NCBI RefSeq assembly: GCF_000006945.2
Contig: NC_003197.2
Coordinates: 310,001-374,000 of the forward strand
Reading direction: 5' to 3'
DNA: 64,000 nt
Source of the DNA: Salmonella enterica subsp. enterica serovar Typhimurium str. LT2
GTDB lineage: Bacteria > Pseudomonadota > Gammaproteobacteria > Enterobacterales > Enterobacteriaceae
Positions 8,680-17,731 of this stretch are shown one piece after another. A program made the translations under genes and the position numbers. The notes beneath the pieces are model-generated. The model saw only the letters and a list, made by a program, of their open reading frames with translations. It did no database searches and was not told where the DNA came from. How positions within the stretch are numbered: the stretch's first letter is position 1; each line of letters begins with the position of its first letter.

Positions 8680-9165
8680 ATGTCTTATGACATTTTTCTG
8701 AAAATTGACGGCATTGACGGCGAGTCAATGGATGACAAACACAAAAATGAAATTGAAGTACTGAGCTGGCGCTGGAATATTCATCAGGAATCCACCATGC
8801 ACGCCGGTAGCGGTCTCGGTTCCGGTAAGGTCTCCGTCACTAATCTTTCATTTGAACATTACATCGATCGCGCCAGCCCGAACCTGTTCAAATACTGCTC
8901 TTCCGGTAAGCACATTCCGCAGGCCATTCTGGTTATGCGTAAGGCTGGCGGCAATCCGCTGGAGTACCTCAAGTACACTTTCACAGATCTGATTATTGCA
9001 ATGGTATCGCCCAGCGGAAGCCAGGGAGGGGAAATTGCGTCTCGCGAATCAATTGAACTCTCCTTCAGCACCGTGAAGCAGGAATACGTGGTGCAGAACC
9101 AGCAGGGTGGCAGCGGCGGCACCATCACCGCAGGCTACGACTTCAAGGCCAACAAAGAAATTTAA
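8680..9165 (+). CDS. hcp: Hcp2, T6SS tube protein (second copy)
   Basis: This is a 161-residue Hcp nearly identical to Hcp1. Differences cluster in two patches: around residues 54-76 (NLSFEHY versus NLDFDHY, CSSG versus CASG) and around 106-128 (IIAMVSPSGSQGG versus VVAVVSPSGSHDG region, SIE versus TVE). The rest is almost identical even at silent sites, a mosaic pattern that suggests gene conversion. It is followed by a strong hairpin and then tssJ. Confidence 0.96.
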   Translation: MSYDIFLKIDGIDGESMDDKHKNEIEVLSWRWNIHQESTMHAGSGLGSGKVSVTNLSFEHYIDRASPNLFKYCSSGKHIPQAILVMRKAGGNPLEYLKYTFTDLIIAMVSPSGSQGGEIASRESIELSFSTVKQEYVVQNQQGGSGGTITAGYDFKANKEI

Positions 9166-9176
9166 CGGCTGTTTTT

Positions 9177-9215
9177 CCGGCCAGATTTATATCTGGCCGG
9201 ATTTATTATTTTGAT
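9177..9215 (+). terminator. Perfect 10 bp hairpin after hcp2
   Basis: CCGGCCAGAT at 9177-9186 pairs perfectly with ATCTGGCCGG at 9191-9200 across a TTAT loop and is followed by ATTTATTATTTTG. It fits an attenuating terminator between the highly expressed hcp2 and tssJ. Confidence 0.65.
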
Positions 9216-9231
9216 TTTAAAGGAATTTACA

Positions 9232-9768
9232 GTGAATGAATGGCGTAACCCCACTCGGTGGTTATGTGCGGTAGCTATGCCTTTTGCACTGCTCCTGCTT
9301 TCCGGATGCGGCAGTAGCGATGCGTTACCTGACCTCGAATCACAGCGACTCGACCTGAGCGTGAAAGCCTCCGATAAGGTGAATCCTGACAATCAGAAGA
9401 AGGCCGCGCCCATTGAGATACGTGTTTATGAACTGAAAAATGACGCCGCTTTCACGACAGCTGATTACTGGTCGCTCCATGACAACGACAAATCCGTCCT
9501 TACCGACGATTTAGTGCGTCGCGACAGCTTTATTTTGCGTCCCGGCGAAGAGAAAAAACTGCGTCGCCCGCTGAATGCGCAGACCACGGCAATCGGCGTA
9601 CTGGCCGGATACCGTAACCTGGCCAAATCGGTCTGGCGGGTAACCTACAAAATCCCGGAAGCCCCGGAAAAAGCCTGGTACAGCAGCTTCATATCGGGGA
9701 AAGGAAAAGTGCAGTTGGAGGCGGAACTGGAACAAAGCGCCATTGTAATTACGGAACGGGATAAATGA
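9232..9768 (+). CDS. tssJ: TssJ, T6SS outer-membrane lipoprotein
   Basis: I place the start at GTG 9232, because AAAGGAA lies just upstream and this yields a clean lipoprotein signal with lipobox LLSGC and acylated Cys26; an upstream TTG at 9211 lacks an RBS. The mature protein (total 178 residues) has the TssJ transthyretin-like features PIEIRVYELKN and a loop region before WRVTYKIPE. TssJ is anchored in the inner leaflet of the outer membrane and binds the periplasmic tail of TssM. The truncated copy at 7447 shows this 5' region was duplicated. Confidence 0.94.
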   Translation: MNEWRNPTRWLCAVAMPFALLLLSGCGSSDALPDLESQRLDLSVKASDKVNPDNQKKAAPIEIRVYELKNDAAFTTADYWSLHDNDKSVLTDDLVRRDSFILRPGEEKKLRRPLNAQTTAIGVLAGYRNLAKSVWRVTYKIPEAPEKAWYSSFISGKGKVQLEAELEQSAIVITERDK

Positions 9769-9771
9769 ATT

Positions 9772-11115
9772 ATGAGCTGGAATGACCGCGTAGTCTGGAG
9801 TGAAGGACAATTTTTACTGCCGCAGATGTTTCAGCAGCAAGAGCGTTATCTGGAACACGTCATGCATTACCGCAGCCTGCCGCTGACCCCCTTTTTCTGG
9901 GGATTCAGCCACTACAATATTGATGGCGAAGCGCTGAACATCGGTAAACTGATACTGAAAGAGGCATCAGGGATTTTTCCTGACGGCACGCCGTTTAACG
10001 CACCGGACCACACCCCGCTGCCGCCGCCACTGACCATTCTGCCGGAGCACCTGAACCAGCAGATTTGTCTGGCGGTACCGGTACGCGCGCCGAACAGCGA
10101 AGAAACCACGTTTGACAATAACCCGGAATCATTGGCGCGTTTCTCGGTACATGAACACGACATCCGCGACGCCAACTCGCTGGGACGTGGCGCGCAGTTA
10201 TTACAGCTCAGTCATCTGCGCCTGCGGCTGCTGCCGGAAAAGGCGGTGACGGGCGCCTGGATTGGCCTGCCGTTGACCCGCATCACCGGGTTGAACCCTG
10301 ACGGGCGGATAGATATCGACCACGACCTGATCCCGCCCATCATTAATTATCAGGCCAGTTCACTGATGTGTACCTGGCTGTCGTGGATCAACGATCTCAT
10401 CCGGATGCGGGCCGATTCGCTGGCGGAACGGCTGACCGGCAGCGACAACCACGGCCATGAAGCAGCGGAGGTCTCCGATTACCTGCTGCTGCAAATTCTC
10501 AATCGCTTTGAGCCGCTGCTGACTCACCTGGCGAAAACCCCGCTGGCCCCGGAGGTGCTGTACCGCTACCTGTCCGAACTGGCCGGGGAACTCTCCACCT
10601 ATGTGCGTCCACAAACGCGACGGCCCGCTGAATACAAAGAGTACAAACACCTGACGCCCTATGCCGGGTTGAAATCGCTGGTTGATGAGGTGCAGTTCCT
10701 GCTGAACGCGGTACTGATCCGGGGCGCGCAGCGCATCGAGCTGAAAGAGGGGACTTACGGCATCCTGAATGCGGTGGTGGCCCCTTCCGATCTTGCCGAT
10801 TTCAGCACGCTGGTACTGGCGATAAAGGCTTCAATGCCGACCGATGTGCTACTGCAACATTTTGCCGCCCAGACCAAAATCGGGCCATCCGATCGCCTGC
10901 CGGAACTGATCCGCTCGCATCTGCCGGGGCTGGCTTTGCAGGTTCTGCCTGTACCACCGCGCCAAATCCCGTTTCAGGCCGGATACATCTATTACGACAT
11001 CCGCCGCGAGGGAGCATTGTGGGAACACATTGCCCGTTACGGCGGGATGGCCATGCATACCGCCGGGGAATTTCCGGGGCTGGAGACAGAACTGTGGGGA
11101 GTGCGCGATAAATGA
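9772..11115 (+). CDS. tssK: TssK, T6SS baseplate-to-membrane adaptor
   Basis: This 447-residue cytoplasmic protein opens with NDRVVWSEGQFLLPQMFQQQERY, the family signature. TssK trimers connect the baseplate wedges to TssL and TssM. It starts 4 bp after the tssJ stop and overlaps tssL by 4 bp (ATGA), so tssJ-tssK-tssL are translationally coupled. Length is typical of TssK. Confidence 0.97.
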   Translation: MSWNDRVVWSEGQFLLPQMFQQQERYLEHVMHYRSLPLTPFFWGFSHYNIDGEALNIGKLILKEASGIFPDGTPFNAPDHTPLPPPLTILPEHLNQQICLAVPVRAPNSEETTFDNNPESLARFSVHEHDIRDANSLGRGAQLLQLSHLRLRLLPEKAVTGAWIGLPLTRITGLNPDGRIDIDHDLIPPIINYQASSLMCTWLSWINDLIRMRADSLAERLTGSDNHGHEAAEVSDYLLLQILNRFEPLLTHLAKTPLAPEVLYRYLSELAGELSTYVRPQTRRPAEYKEYKHLTPYAGLKSLVDEVQFLLNAVLIRGAQRIELKEGTYGILNAVVAPSDLADFSTLVLAIKASMPTDVLLQHFAAQTKIGPSDRLPELIRSHLPGLALQVLPVPPRQIPFQAGYIYYDIRREGALWEHIARYGGMAMHTAGEFPGLETELWGVRDK

Positions 11116-12416
11116 CAGACAGTACCCTGACGCCGCCAGCGGCGGATATGATGTCCTTTTTGTCCACCACGCCGGAACATAAGGACAGTGAATATGAAAC
11201 GCCGGTACACACCAGCCAGCGCACGGAACTCAATGTCATCGTTGAAGACGGTCCGGACAGCAAACTCCGGCTGGCTGAAATCAGCGCGGCGGCTAACCCG
11301 TTGCTCGCCGCTGCCCGGCCTTTATTGTGCGCTCTCGCAGCCATGCCCGCTAAACTGGATGCGGCCCTGGTAGAGCCTTACCGTAATCTGCTGGTACGCG
11401 AGATGCATCTGTACCAGACATTATGCGATCAGGCGAACCTGCGGCGCGAGCACGTACTGGCGGTACGTTACTGCCTGTGTACGGCGCTTGATGAAGCCGC
11501 CAATAACACAACCTGGGGACGGCGCGGCGTCTGGGCCGGAAAAAGCCTGCTGGTAACATTTCATGGTGAAAGCGAAGGCGGGATAAAACTTTTCCAGATC
11601 ATCGGGCGTCTGGCGGCCAGCTTCCAGGAGCATGGCAACGTACTGGAGGTTATCTACCACCTGCTGGGGTTGGGATTTGAAGGCCGCTACAGCGTGCAGC
11701 CAGACGGGCGTAAGCAACTGGACAATATTCGCCAGCAACTGCTGACACAGCTTTCACAGCGTCGCGATCCGGTTATGCCCGCGCTCTCGCCTGACTTTCA
11801 GGGGGCGATAAGCGGACGACTGCGGCGGATGCGCCGGGTGCCGGTCTGGCTGAGCGCCGGGATAGCCCTGTTGGCGATGCTGACGCTGTTTGGCCTTTAC
11901 AGCCACCGGATGGATGTGCAGACCGTCACCGTACAACAGCATATTGATGCGATTGGTATAAAACTGCCGCCGCCGCCTGTGCCGGTTCATAAGCTGCGGC
12001 TGAAAATCCTGCTGGCAAACGAAATCGCCCGTGGCCTGCTGACCGTGGACGAAGATGACCAGCACAGTAGGGTGGTCTTCCGTGGCGACGCCATGTTTGT
12101 GCCGGGACAGAAAACGGTGAGTGACGCAATCCGGCCAGTGATTAACAAAGCGGCGCGGGAAATCGCCCGCGTGGGCGGCGCAGTCACTGTAACGGGTCAC
12201 ACTGACAGCCAGCCCATTCATTCGGCTGAATTCCCATCCAACCTGGTACTGTCGGAAAAACGGGCGGCGGAAGTTGCGGCGTTGCTGACCTCCGGCGGCG
12301 TACCTGCCGGACGGGTACATATCGTCGGCAAGGGCGATACGGTGCCGGTGGCGGATAACGGCAGTAAAGCCGGGCGGGCGAAAAACCGTCGGGTGGAAAT
12401 TCTGGTAGTGGAGTGA
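11112..12416 (+). CDS. tssL: TssL with C-terminal OmpA-like peptidoglycan-binding domain
   Basis: This is a 434-residue inner-membrane protein. The N-terminal cytoplasmic DotU/TssL domain occupies about residues 45-220 (CLCTALDEAANNTTWG). One transmembrane helix lies near 240-262 (SAGIALLAMLTLFGLYS). A C-terminal periplasmic OmpA/Pal-like domain carries VTVTGHTDSQP and KNRRVEILV, as in the evolved TssL type that anchors the T6SS to peptidoglycan without a separate TagL. It overlaps tssK by 4 bp. Confidence 0.96.
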   Translation: MTDSTLTPPAADMMSFLSTTPEHKDSEYETPVHTSQRTELNVIVEDGPDSKLRLAEISAAANPLLAAARPLLCALAAMPAKLDAALVEPYRNLLVREMHLYQTLCDQANLRREHVLAVRYCLCTALDEAANNTTWGRRGVWAGKSLLVTFHGESEGGIKLFQIIGRLAASFQEHGNVLEVIYHLLGLGFEGRYSVQPDGRKQLDNIRQQLLTQLSQRRDPVMPALSPDFQGAISGRLRRMRRVPVWLSAGIALLAMLTLFGLYSHRMDVQTVTVQQHIDAIGIKLPPPPVPVHKLRLKILLANEIARGLLTVDEDDQHSRVVFRGDAMFVPGQKTVSDAIRPVINKAAREIARVGGAVTVTGHTDSQPIHSAEFPSNLVLSEKRAAEVAALLTSGGVPAGRVHIVGKGDTVPVADNGSKAGRAKNRRVEILVVE

Positions 12417-12420
12417 ATGA

Positions 12421-13194
12421 ATGATGAAAAAATCAACCTATGATGTGTCTCATCATTCGGCAGTATGTGGCGTGACGGGGGATTATTATCGGATCTCAGC
12501 GACATATCACATAACACGATCTGTTCGTGTTTTTTTGATCATCTTATGTTGCCTGTTATCCGGTGGCGCTTTTGCCGGATCCCCGATTAACGCAGGATTC
12601 ATTTCCCCCGATAATGTCAACCTCAGTACTCAGGATTTCCTGAAATTTTATGCCACTGACAACGTACAGAAAAAAGACAATGCACTGATGTATATGCTGG
12701 GGGTGGAGGATGCGACAGAAGGTAAAGCCTGGTGTGGATATGGTCAGGTTGACAGTATAACAATAAACCATACTGTGCTGACCTGGTTTGAACAGCACGC
12801 AGTGAAAAAGCCTGATGTAAGGGCTTCAATACTAATAGAGGAAGCATTAGTTAAAAATTTTCCCTGTCAGAGGACAGACTCCTCCATAAAAATTGCTTCC
12901 CGGTCATCTCCCATTTTATCCCTGACGCCGGATGCGCTTAATCTTTCAGGTAATGACTTTTTTAAATTTTGGGTGTCTGGTAATCAACGGGATAAACTCA
13001 GGGCGGGTGTCTATCTGCTCGGCGTGGAGGATGCGACAGAGAACAAACTGTGGTGTGGATACGCTTTATTTAAGACGCTAACATTAAATGAATTAGTCTA
13101 TGTTTCTCTTAAAAATAAAACCAATGAGGAACTGAATTCTCGCGCGGCTGAACTTATCATAAATAAATTAATAGAGTATCCCTGTAATATATAA
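12421..13194 (+). CDS. Exported tandem Rap1a/Tai-type immunity-like protein (SciQ position)
   Basis: This is a 257-codon ORF with a hydrophobic segment at residues 35-52 ending GGAFAG, read as a signal peptide preceded by an unusually long 34-residue extension; the true start may be internal. The mature part is two copies of one domain of about 80 residues. Each has NLS..DF.KF, an LGVEDATE segment, a WCGY motif and a final PC. The LGVEDATE...WCGY pattern resembles Rap1a-family T6SS immunity proteins, which act in the periplasm. No cognate effector gene is adjacent; tssL is upstream and an unknown small exported protein is downstream. It starts 5 bp after the tssL stop. Confidence 0.65.
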   Translation: MMKKSTYDVSHHSAVCGVTGDYYRISATYHITRSVRVFLIILCCLLSGGAFAGSPINAGFISPDNVNLSTQDFLKFYATDNVQKKDNALMYMLGVEDATEGKAWCGYGQVDSITINHTVLTWFEQHAVKKPDVRASILIEEALVKNFPCQRTDSSIKIASRSSPILSLTPDALNLSGNDFFKFWVSGNQRDKLRAGVYLLGVEDATENKLWCGYALFKTLTLNELVYVSLKNKTNEELNSRAAELIINKLIEYPCNI

Positions 13195-13197
13195 AAT

Positions 13198-13314
13198 CAT
13201 TCAAGTTGCATCAAGGCGGCAAGGGAGTGAATCCCCGGGAGCGTACATTAGTTCGTGACTGGGGTGAGCGAGGAAAGCCAACGCACATGCAGCCTGAAGT
13301 ATGACAGGTATACC
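13198..13314. repeat. ERIC (IRU) element
   Basis: The stretch contains GTGAATCCCCGGGAGC and GTGACTGGGGTGAGCG in the order of the ERIC consensus, ending in GTATGACAGGTATA. It lies between two small exported-protein genes of the T6SS operon and would be transcribed as a hairpin. A second copy lies at 45861-45989. Confidence 0.85.
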
Positions 13315-13384
13315 CTGTGATAATGTTATCGCTGCCAGTTCAGATAAAGTCTTGGTGGTAAAGTCTTGGTGGTAAGATATTGAT

Positions 13385-13828
13385 ATGTTTAAGGTAATGG
13401 TCTGTCTGTTGGTGGGTGTTCCTGCCATTTCTTATGCGCACGATTATGGGTGTGCTACGGTTGGAGCATCAATGGAGTCATCATTATTTGATGCCATAAA
13501 AAATGACCTGAATATAGATGTCGCTACTATTATAAAGGATAAAACAAAGGTAGAGATTCTTGATATCTCACCTGTATCTAAGGTCTATGCAGAATCTCTG
13601 GCCAGGATGGATTATGAAAAAGATAAGGCCAAAAATAAAGTGGCAATATTAGATAAAAAATCCTATTTCGATAGTTACTATGAAAATCAGGTTAAATCTA
13701 TCGTGGCAAAATATACCTATATTAACAAAGATAAAGAAAAAGATATTTTCATTGCATCCAGCTTCATGAATGCTGATGAGTGTTCTGTAAGATTTAATGG
13801 TTATATTACTTTATCCAGGGAATTTTAA
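13385..13828 (+). CDS. Small exported protein of unknown function (SciR position)
   Basis: This 147-residue protein has a signal peptide (MFKVMVCLLVGVPAISYA) followed by a lysine- and aspartate-rich mature domain with two cysteines (YGCATVG near residue 23 and DECSVRF near 134) that could form a disulfide. Its base composition is AT-rich compared with the tss genes around it, as for tae4/tai4 and the upstream tandem protein. I recognise no catalytic motif. Its place beside an immunity-like gene inside the operon makes it a candidate periplasmic immunity or accessory protein; that is inference only. Confidence 0.65.
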   Translation: MFKVMVCLLVGVPAISYAHDYGCATVGASMESSLFDAIKNDLNIDVATIIKDKTKVEILDISPVSKVYAESLARMDYEKDKAKNKVAILDKKSYFDSYYENQVKSIVAKYTYINKDKEKDIFIASSFMNADECSVRFNGYITLSREF

Positions 13829-13861
13829 AATATTGATTATTGGGTGGCGAGTCGAAATATA

Positions 13862-16800
13862 ATGCAAAAATTTCTTAGTCTGCTTTTTTCCCGGCGCGCG
13901 CTGGCAGTTGTGGGCGTTCTGGTTCTGGCGCTGCTGGTCTGGTTTGTCGGGCCGCTGGTGTCATTTGATACCCTGCGCCCGCTGGCCTCCGTGGGTAGCC
14001 GGGTAGTGACCATTGCCCTGTTGCTGATGCTGCTGGTACTGTGGCTGGTCAACTGGTCGATGAGTATCATCGGCATCAGTGTCCTGTGCCTGGCGATTGG
14101 CTTCGTCACACCGCTGCTGGCCCTGGGCGATGTCCATCCGTTTGCGCCGCTGTGGGTCCGCCTGACCCTGATTGGTTTCATCCTGCTGATGTACGCGCTG
14201 TACGGCCTGTACCGGCTGTGGCGTGCGCTGCGTATGGATGAACAACTGCTGCGTCGCTTCCTGCATCCGCGCGGGGAAGAGGTACCGGTGGCAGGCGAGA
14301 TCAAAGCCGACCTGCGCACCGTCAACCATATTGTCACGCAGGCCATCCGGCAGCTGCGGCAGTTGCGGGTGGATATGCCTGGCTGGCGTAAAATCTTCGA
14401 GGGAAAACGCTTTCTGTATGAGCTGCCGTGGTTCATGGTGGTCGGCAGTCCCGGCGACGGCAAAACCACGGCCCTGCTGAACACCGGATTGCAGTTCCCG
14501 CTGGCGGAGCAAATGGAGCAGACTTCGCGCATCCTGACAGTACCGGGTGGCGGCACGCTACACTGCGACTGGTGGTTTACCAACGAAGCGGTGTTGATTG
14601 ATACCGCCGGACGCTACGCCCGCCACGATGACGGTGGTGAAGCGAGCGCCGCGCAGCGTAACGCCGGAGAGTGGCAGGGCTTTCTCGGTCTGCTGCGTAA
14701 ACATCGCCCCGGCGCGCCGCTTAACGGCGTGATCCTGACGCTAAACGTGGCGGATTTAACCGCACAGTCACCGGCGGAACGCCTGGCGGCCTGCGCCGCT
14801 CTGCGGGCGCGACTGGCAGAACTGCGCGAGACCCTGGGGATTCGCTTTCCGGTCTATCTGGTGGTCACCAAAATGGATTTGTTGCCGGGGTTCAGCGAAT
14901 ATTTTCGCACGCTGACCAGCCATCTTCGTGCACAAATCTGGGGCTTCACGTTGCCGTACAGCCGCAGGCGAAAAGCGGGCGACCCGCAGGCGCTGCACGC
15001 CGCCTGCGCGCAGGAGCTGGCGCGCCTGACGCTGCGGTTGGATCAGGGACTGGATACCCGGTTACAGGAAGAGTACGACCTTAAAAGCCGCCAGCGGCTG
15101 TATACCTTCCCGCGTGAGTTCGCCGCCCTCGGCGAGCCGTTGCTGGAGGCTATTGAACAGATCTTCCTCGATTCAAAATTCGATGCCACGCAACTGAATA
15201 ACACGCTGCGCGGGGTGTTTTTCACCAGCGCCGCGCAGGCGCAGGCCGACGCCGTGGCCGACCAGTTGAGTATCTGGCAGCGCTTTGTCCGGGCGATAAA
15301 AACCGCCCGTGGCGAATCCTCCGCCTCTCTCCCACACGCTCTGCCGGACGGCAACCGCAGCTACTTCCTGCATGACCTGCTGACACAGTTTATTTTTCGT
15401 GAAGCGCACCTGGTGGAGCCAAACCTCCAGTGGGCCTGGCGTTACCGCCTGCTGCGCCTCGGCGGGCACCTGCTGGTACTGGTGCTGGCATTCCTGTTGT
15501 GGCAGGGGATGCAGACCAGCCAGCAGACCAACGGCGACTATCTGAATGAAATCAGCGCCCGCGCGACCCGGCTGGACGGTGATGTGAAAGCCTACACCGG
15601 TAAACCGGCGATGGCTCCCGTCCCGGCACTGCTGGACAGCGCAAGGGAACTGTCCGCCTGGCCGGAACTGGACCCGGACGCGCCGCCGCTGGCCTGGCGC
15701 TACGGTCTGTACAGCGTACCGCCGGTAACCGACAGCGTGGCGTCGCTGTACAACCGTCTGCTGGATCAACTGCTGCTGCCGCCGCTGGTGAAACGGATGG
15801 AGTATGTGCTGGCGGACGCCATTGCCCGTCAGGATAGTAAAGCGGCCTACGATGCCCTGCGCATCTATCTGCTACTGAATCTGGATAAAGATCACGAAGA
15901 TAAATACAACGCGGCGGAGATCCAGTCGTGGGTGATTAACGATCTGGGGAACAGCGACAGCGTGGCCGGGTTCGGCGGGCGCGCCGCCGTGCTGACGCAT
16001 ATCGAAGCGCTGTTTGACGGCAGCCGGGTGGTGCATTCACCGTATGAGAAAGATGAGGCGCTGATCCGCCAGGCGCGGGCATTCCTCGACGGTCACACCA
16101 GTACCGAGCGTATCTACGCGCGGGCGCTGGCGGCAATGGAGAGCGAAGCGCCGCAGGAGTTCACGCTGGTACGCGCCGTCGGCGCGGATGCGGGAACGGT
16201 CTTTGTGCGTAGCAACGGCGCGCCGCTGGATCGGGGCGTGCCGGGTATTTTTACCCGTGAAGGATACCGGGAGCTGTTCGACAAACGATTACCGGAATTT
16301 GTGGCGGCGGCGACGGCGAACGATGGCTGGGTGATGGGCCGGGAGAGTACGCCAAAAAAGCTGACTGACAGCCTGCGCAGCCAGATACCGGGGCAGGAGC
16401 AGTCTGTCGCCCGCGAAGTCCGCCGTTTGTACCTGACGGAATATGCCCGCCGCTGGCAGGATTTTCTGGACAGTATCCATAGTATCAACAGTGCCGGGGA
16501 AGAGGGCAGTTCCGGCCTGGCCTATGATTTACAGGTGCTGCGCACCCTGGCGTCGCCGGACTCACCGCTGATGCGGCTGGGAAAAGCGGTGGTGGAGCAG
16601 ACCACGCTGGTGCCGCCGCCGGACCCGCAGGCCAGACAGAAACAACTGGCGCAGCGCGCATCCGGTAACGCGGGGAAAGTGGTACAGACGGCAAAACTGT
16701 TCCAGGATATTCACCCGGAAGAACGGCTGGAAAAAACGCTGGTGGATGATCGTTTCGCCGCGCTGCGCGAGGTCATTGCCGGGCGGACGGACGGCGGACA

Positions 16801-17731
16801 GAGCGGCGGTGGGACGATGCAGATCGCTTCGCTGCTGACCATGCTCAACGAGTATTACACCCAACTGACCATTGCTGATAGCGCGCTGGCGGCGGGGACG
16901 TTGCCAGCGCGCATTACTGCCGCAGACAAGTTGCAACTGGAGGCGGCGAAACTGCCCGCGCCGCTGAAAAACATCCTGCTGGATCTGACGAAGCAGGGAA
17001 CGCGCAAAATCAACGCCGGGACCGGCGACGTGCTGAACACCCAGATGGAGGCGATGATGGGCGACGACTGCCGTGACGCCATCGACGGGCGCTATCCGTT
17101 CGCCGACAGTCCGCAGGAGGTCAGCGCCGAGGACTTTAACCGCATCTTCGCCAGCGGCGGCGTACTGGATGCTTTCTGGAGCAAACAACTGGCTCCGCTG
17201 GCGGACACCGCCAGCGACCCGTGGCGCTACAAACCGACCGAAGGCAACATGACATTGCAGGGGCCGGATCTGACGCCGTTTCAGCAGGCGAAGCAGATCC
17301 GCAGCGTATTTTTTAACAGCGAGGGCGGGAAAAAATTTTCCTGGTCGATGCAGATTAGCGTGGTGGATATGGACCCGGCCATCATGGAACTGGTGATTGA
17401 TATCGACGGCCAGGTGCTGCGCTACGCCCATGGTCCGGACCGTCCCCTGAAAGTAACGTGGCCGGGACCGCGCAACGGCTCGATGGCGGAAATCACCGCC
17501 AGCCCGCGTATTCGCCAGGACACCTCAACGCTACTGACCGGCGGGCCGTGGGCGCTGTTTCATCTGCTGGACGCCGGAATGGTACAGGAAACGGCGGTGC
17601 GGGGGCGTCAACTGGTGGAATATGATTTTGACGGTCGCCGGGTGGTGCTGGAAATCACCGCCGGGCGGGATTTTAACCCGGTCAGCCGGGAGCTGTTGCA
17701 GAACTTCAGTTGCCCGGCGAGGGCGCTGTAA
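13862..17731 (+). CDS. tssM: TssM (IcmF-like), T6SS inner-membrane core protein
   Basis: This is 1289 residues from the ATG at 13862. A GTG at 13844 would add six residues and has no better RBS. Transmembrane helices lie near residues 12-34, 44-66 and 95-118, and a fourth near 532-552 (LLVLVLAFLLWQGM) precedes a large periplasmic domain. The cytoplasmic domain between them has an intact Walker A motif (GSPGDGKTT at about 195-203), so this TssM may bind nucleotide. The periplasmic C-terminus contacts TssJ. Together with TssJ and TssL it forms the membrane complex. It overlaps tagF by one base (TAATG). Confidence 0.96.
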   Translation: MQKFLSLLFSRRALAVVGVLVLALLVWFVGPLVSFDTLRPLASVGSRVVTIALLLMLLVLWLVNWSMSIIGISVLCLAIGFVTPLLALGDVHPFAPLWVRLTLIGFILLMYALYGLYRLWRALRMDEQLLRRFLHPRGEEVPVAGEIKADLRTVNHIVTQAIRQLRQLRVDMPGWRKIFEGKRFLYELPWFMVVGSPGDGKTTALLNTGLQFPLAEQMEQTSRILTVPGGGTLHCDWWFTNEAVLIDTAGRYARHDDGGEASAAQRNAGEWQGFLGLLRKHRPGAPLNGVILTLNVADLTAQSPAERLAACAALRARLAELRETLGIRFPVYLVVTKMDLLPGFSEYFRTLTSHLRAQIWGFTLPYSRRRKAGDPQALHAACAQELARLTLRLDQGLDTRLQEEYDLKSRQRLYTFPREFAALGEPLLEAIEQIFLDSKFDATQLNNTLRGVFFTSAAQAQADAVADQLSIWQRFVRAIKTARGESSASLPHALPDGNRSYFLHDLLTQFIFREAHLVEPNLQWAWRYRLLRLGGHLLVLVLAFLLWQGMQTSQQTNGDYLNEISARATRLDGDVKAYTGKPAMAPVPALLDSARELSAWPELDPDAPPLAWRYGLYSVPPVTDSVASLYNRLLDQLLLPPLVKRMEYVLADAIARQDSKAAYDALRIYLLLNLDKDHEDKYNAAEIQSWVINDLGNSDSVAGFGGRAAVLTHIEALFDGSRVVHSPYEKDEALIRQARAFLDGHTSTERIYARALAAMESEAPQEFTLVRAVGADAGTVFVRSNGAPLDRGVPGIFTREGYRELFDKRLPEFVAAATANDGWVMGRESTPKKLTDSLRSQIPGQEQSVAREVRRLYLTEYARRWQDFLDSIHSINSAGEEGSSGLAYDLQVLRTLASPDSPLMRLGKAVVEQTTLVPPPDPQARQKQLAQRASGNAGKVVQTAKLFQDIHPEERLEKTLVDDRFAALREVIAGRTDGGQSGGGTMQIASLLTMLNEYYTQLTIADSALAAGTLPARITAADKLQLEAAKLPAPLKNILLDLTKQGTRKINAGTGDVLNTQMEAMMGDDCRDAIDGRYPFADSPQEVSAEDFNRIFASGGVLDAFWSKQLAPLADTASDPWRYKPTEGNMTLQGPDLTPFQQAKQIRSVFFNSEGGKKFSWSMQISVVDMDPAIMELVIDIDGQVLRYAHGPDRPLKVTWPGPRNGSMAEITASPRIRQDTSTLLTGGPWALFHLLDAGMVQETAVRGRQLVEYDFDGRRVVLEITAGRDFNPVSRELLQNFSCPARAL

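Noticed and set aside
13837..14583. 248-codon open frame antisense to tssM
   Set aside because: It lies wholly inside tssM and has low-complexity Arg/Ser/Pro content typical of an antisense frame of GC-rich DNA, with no RBS.
16562..17431. 289-codon open frame antisense to tssM
   Set aside because: His/Gln/Arg-rich antisense shadow; the sense frame is a well-defined TssM periplasmic domain.
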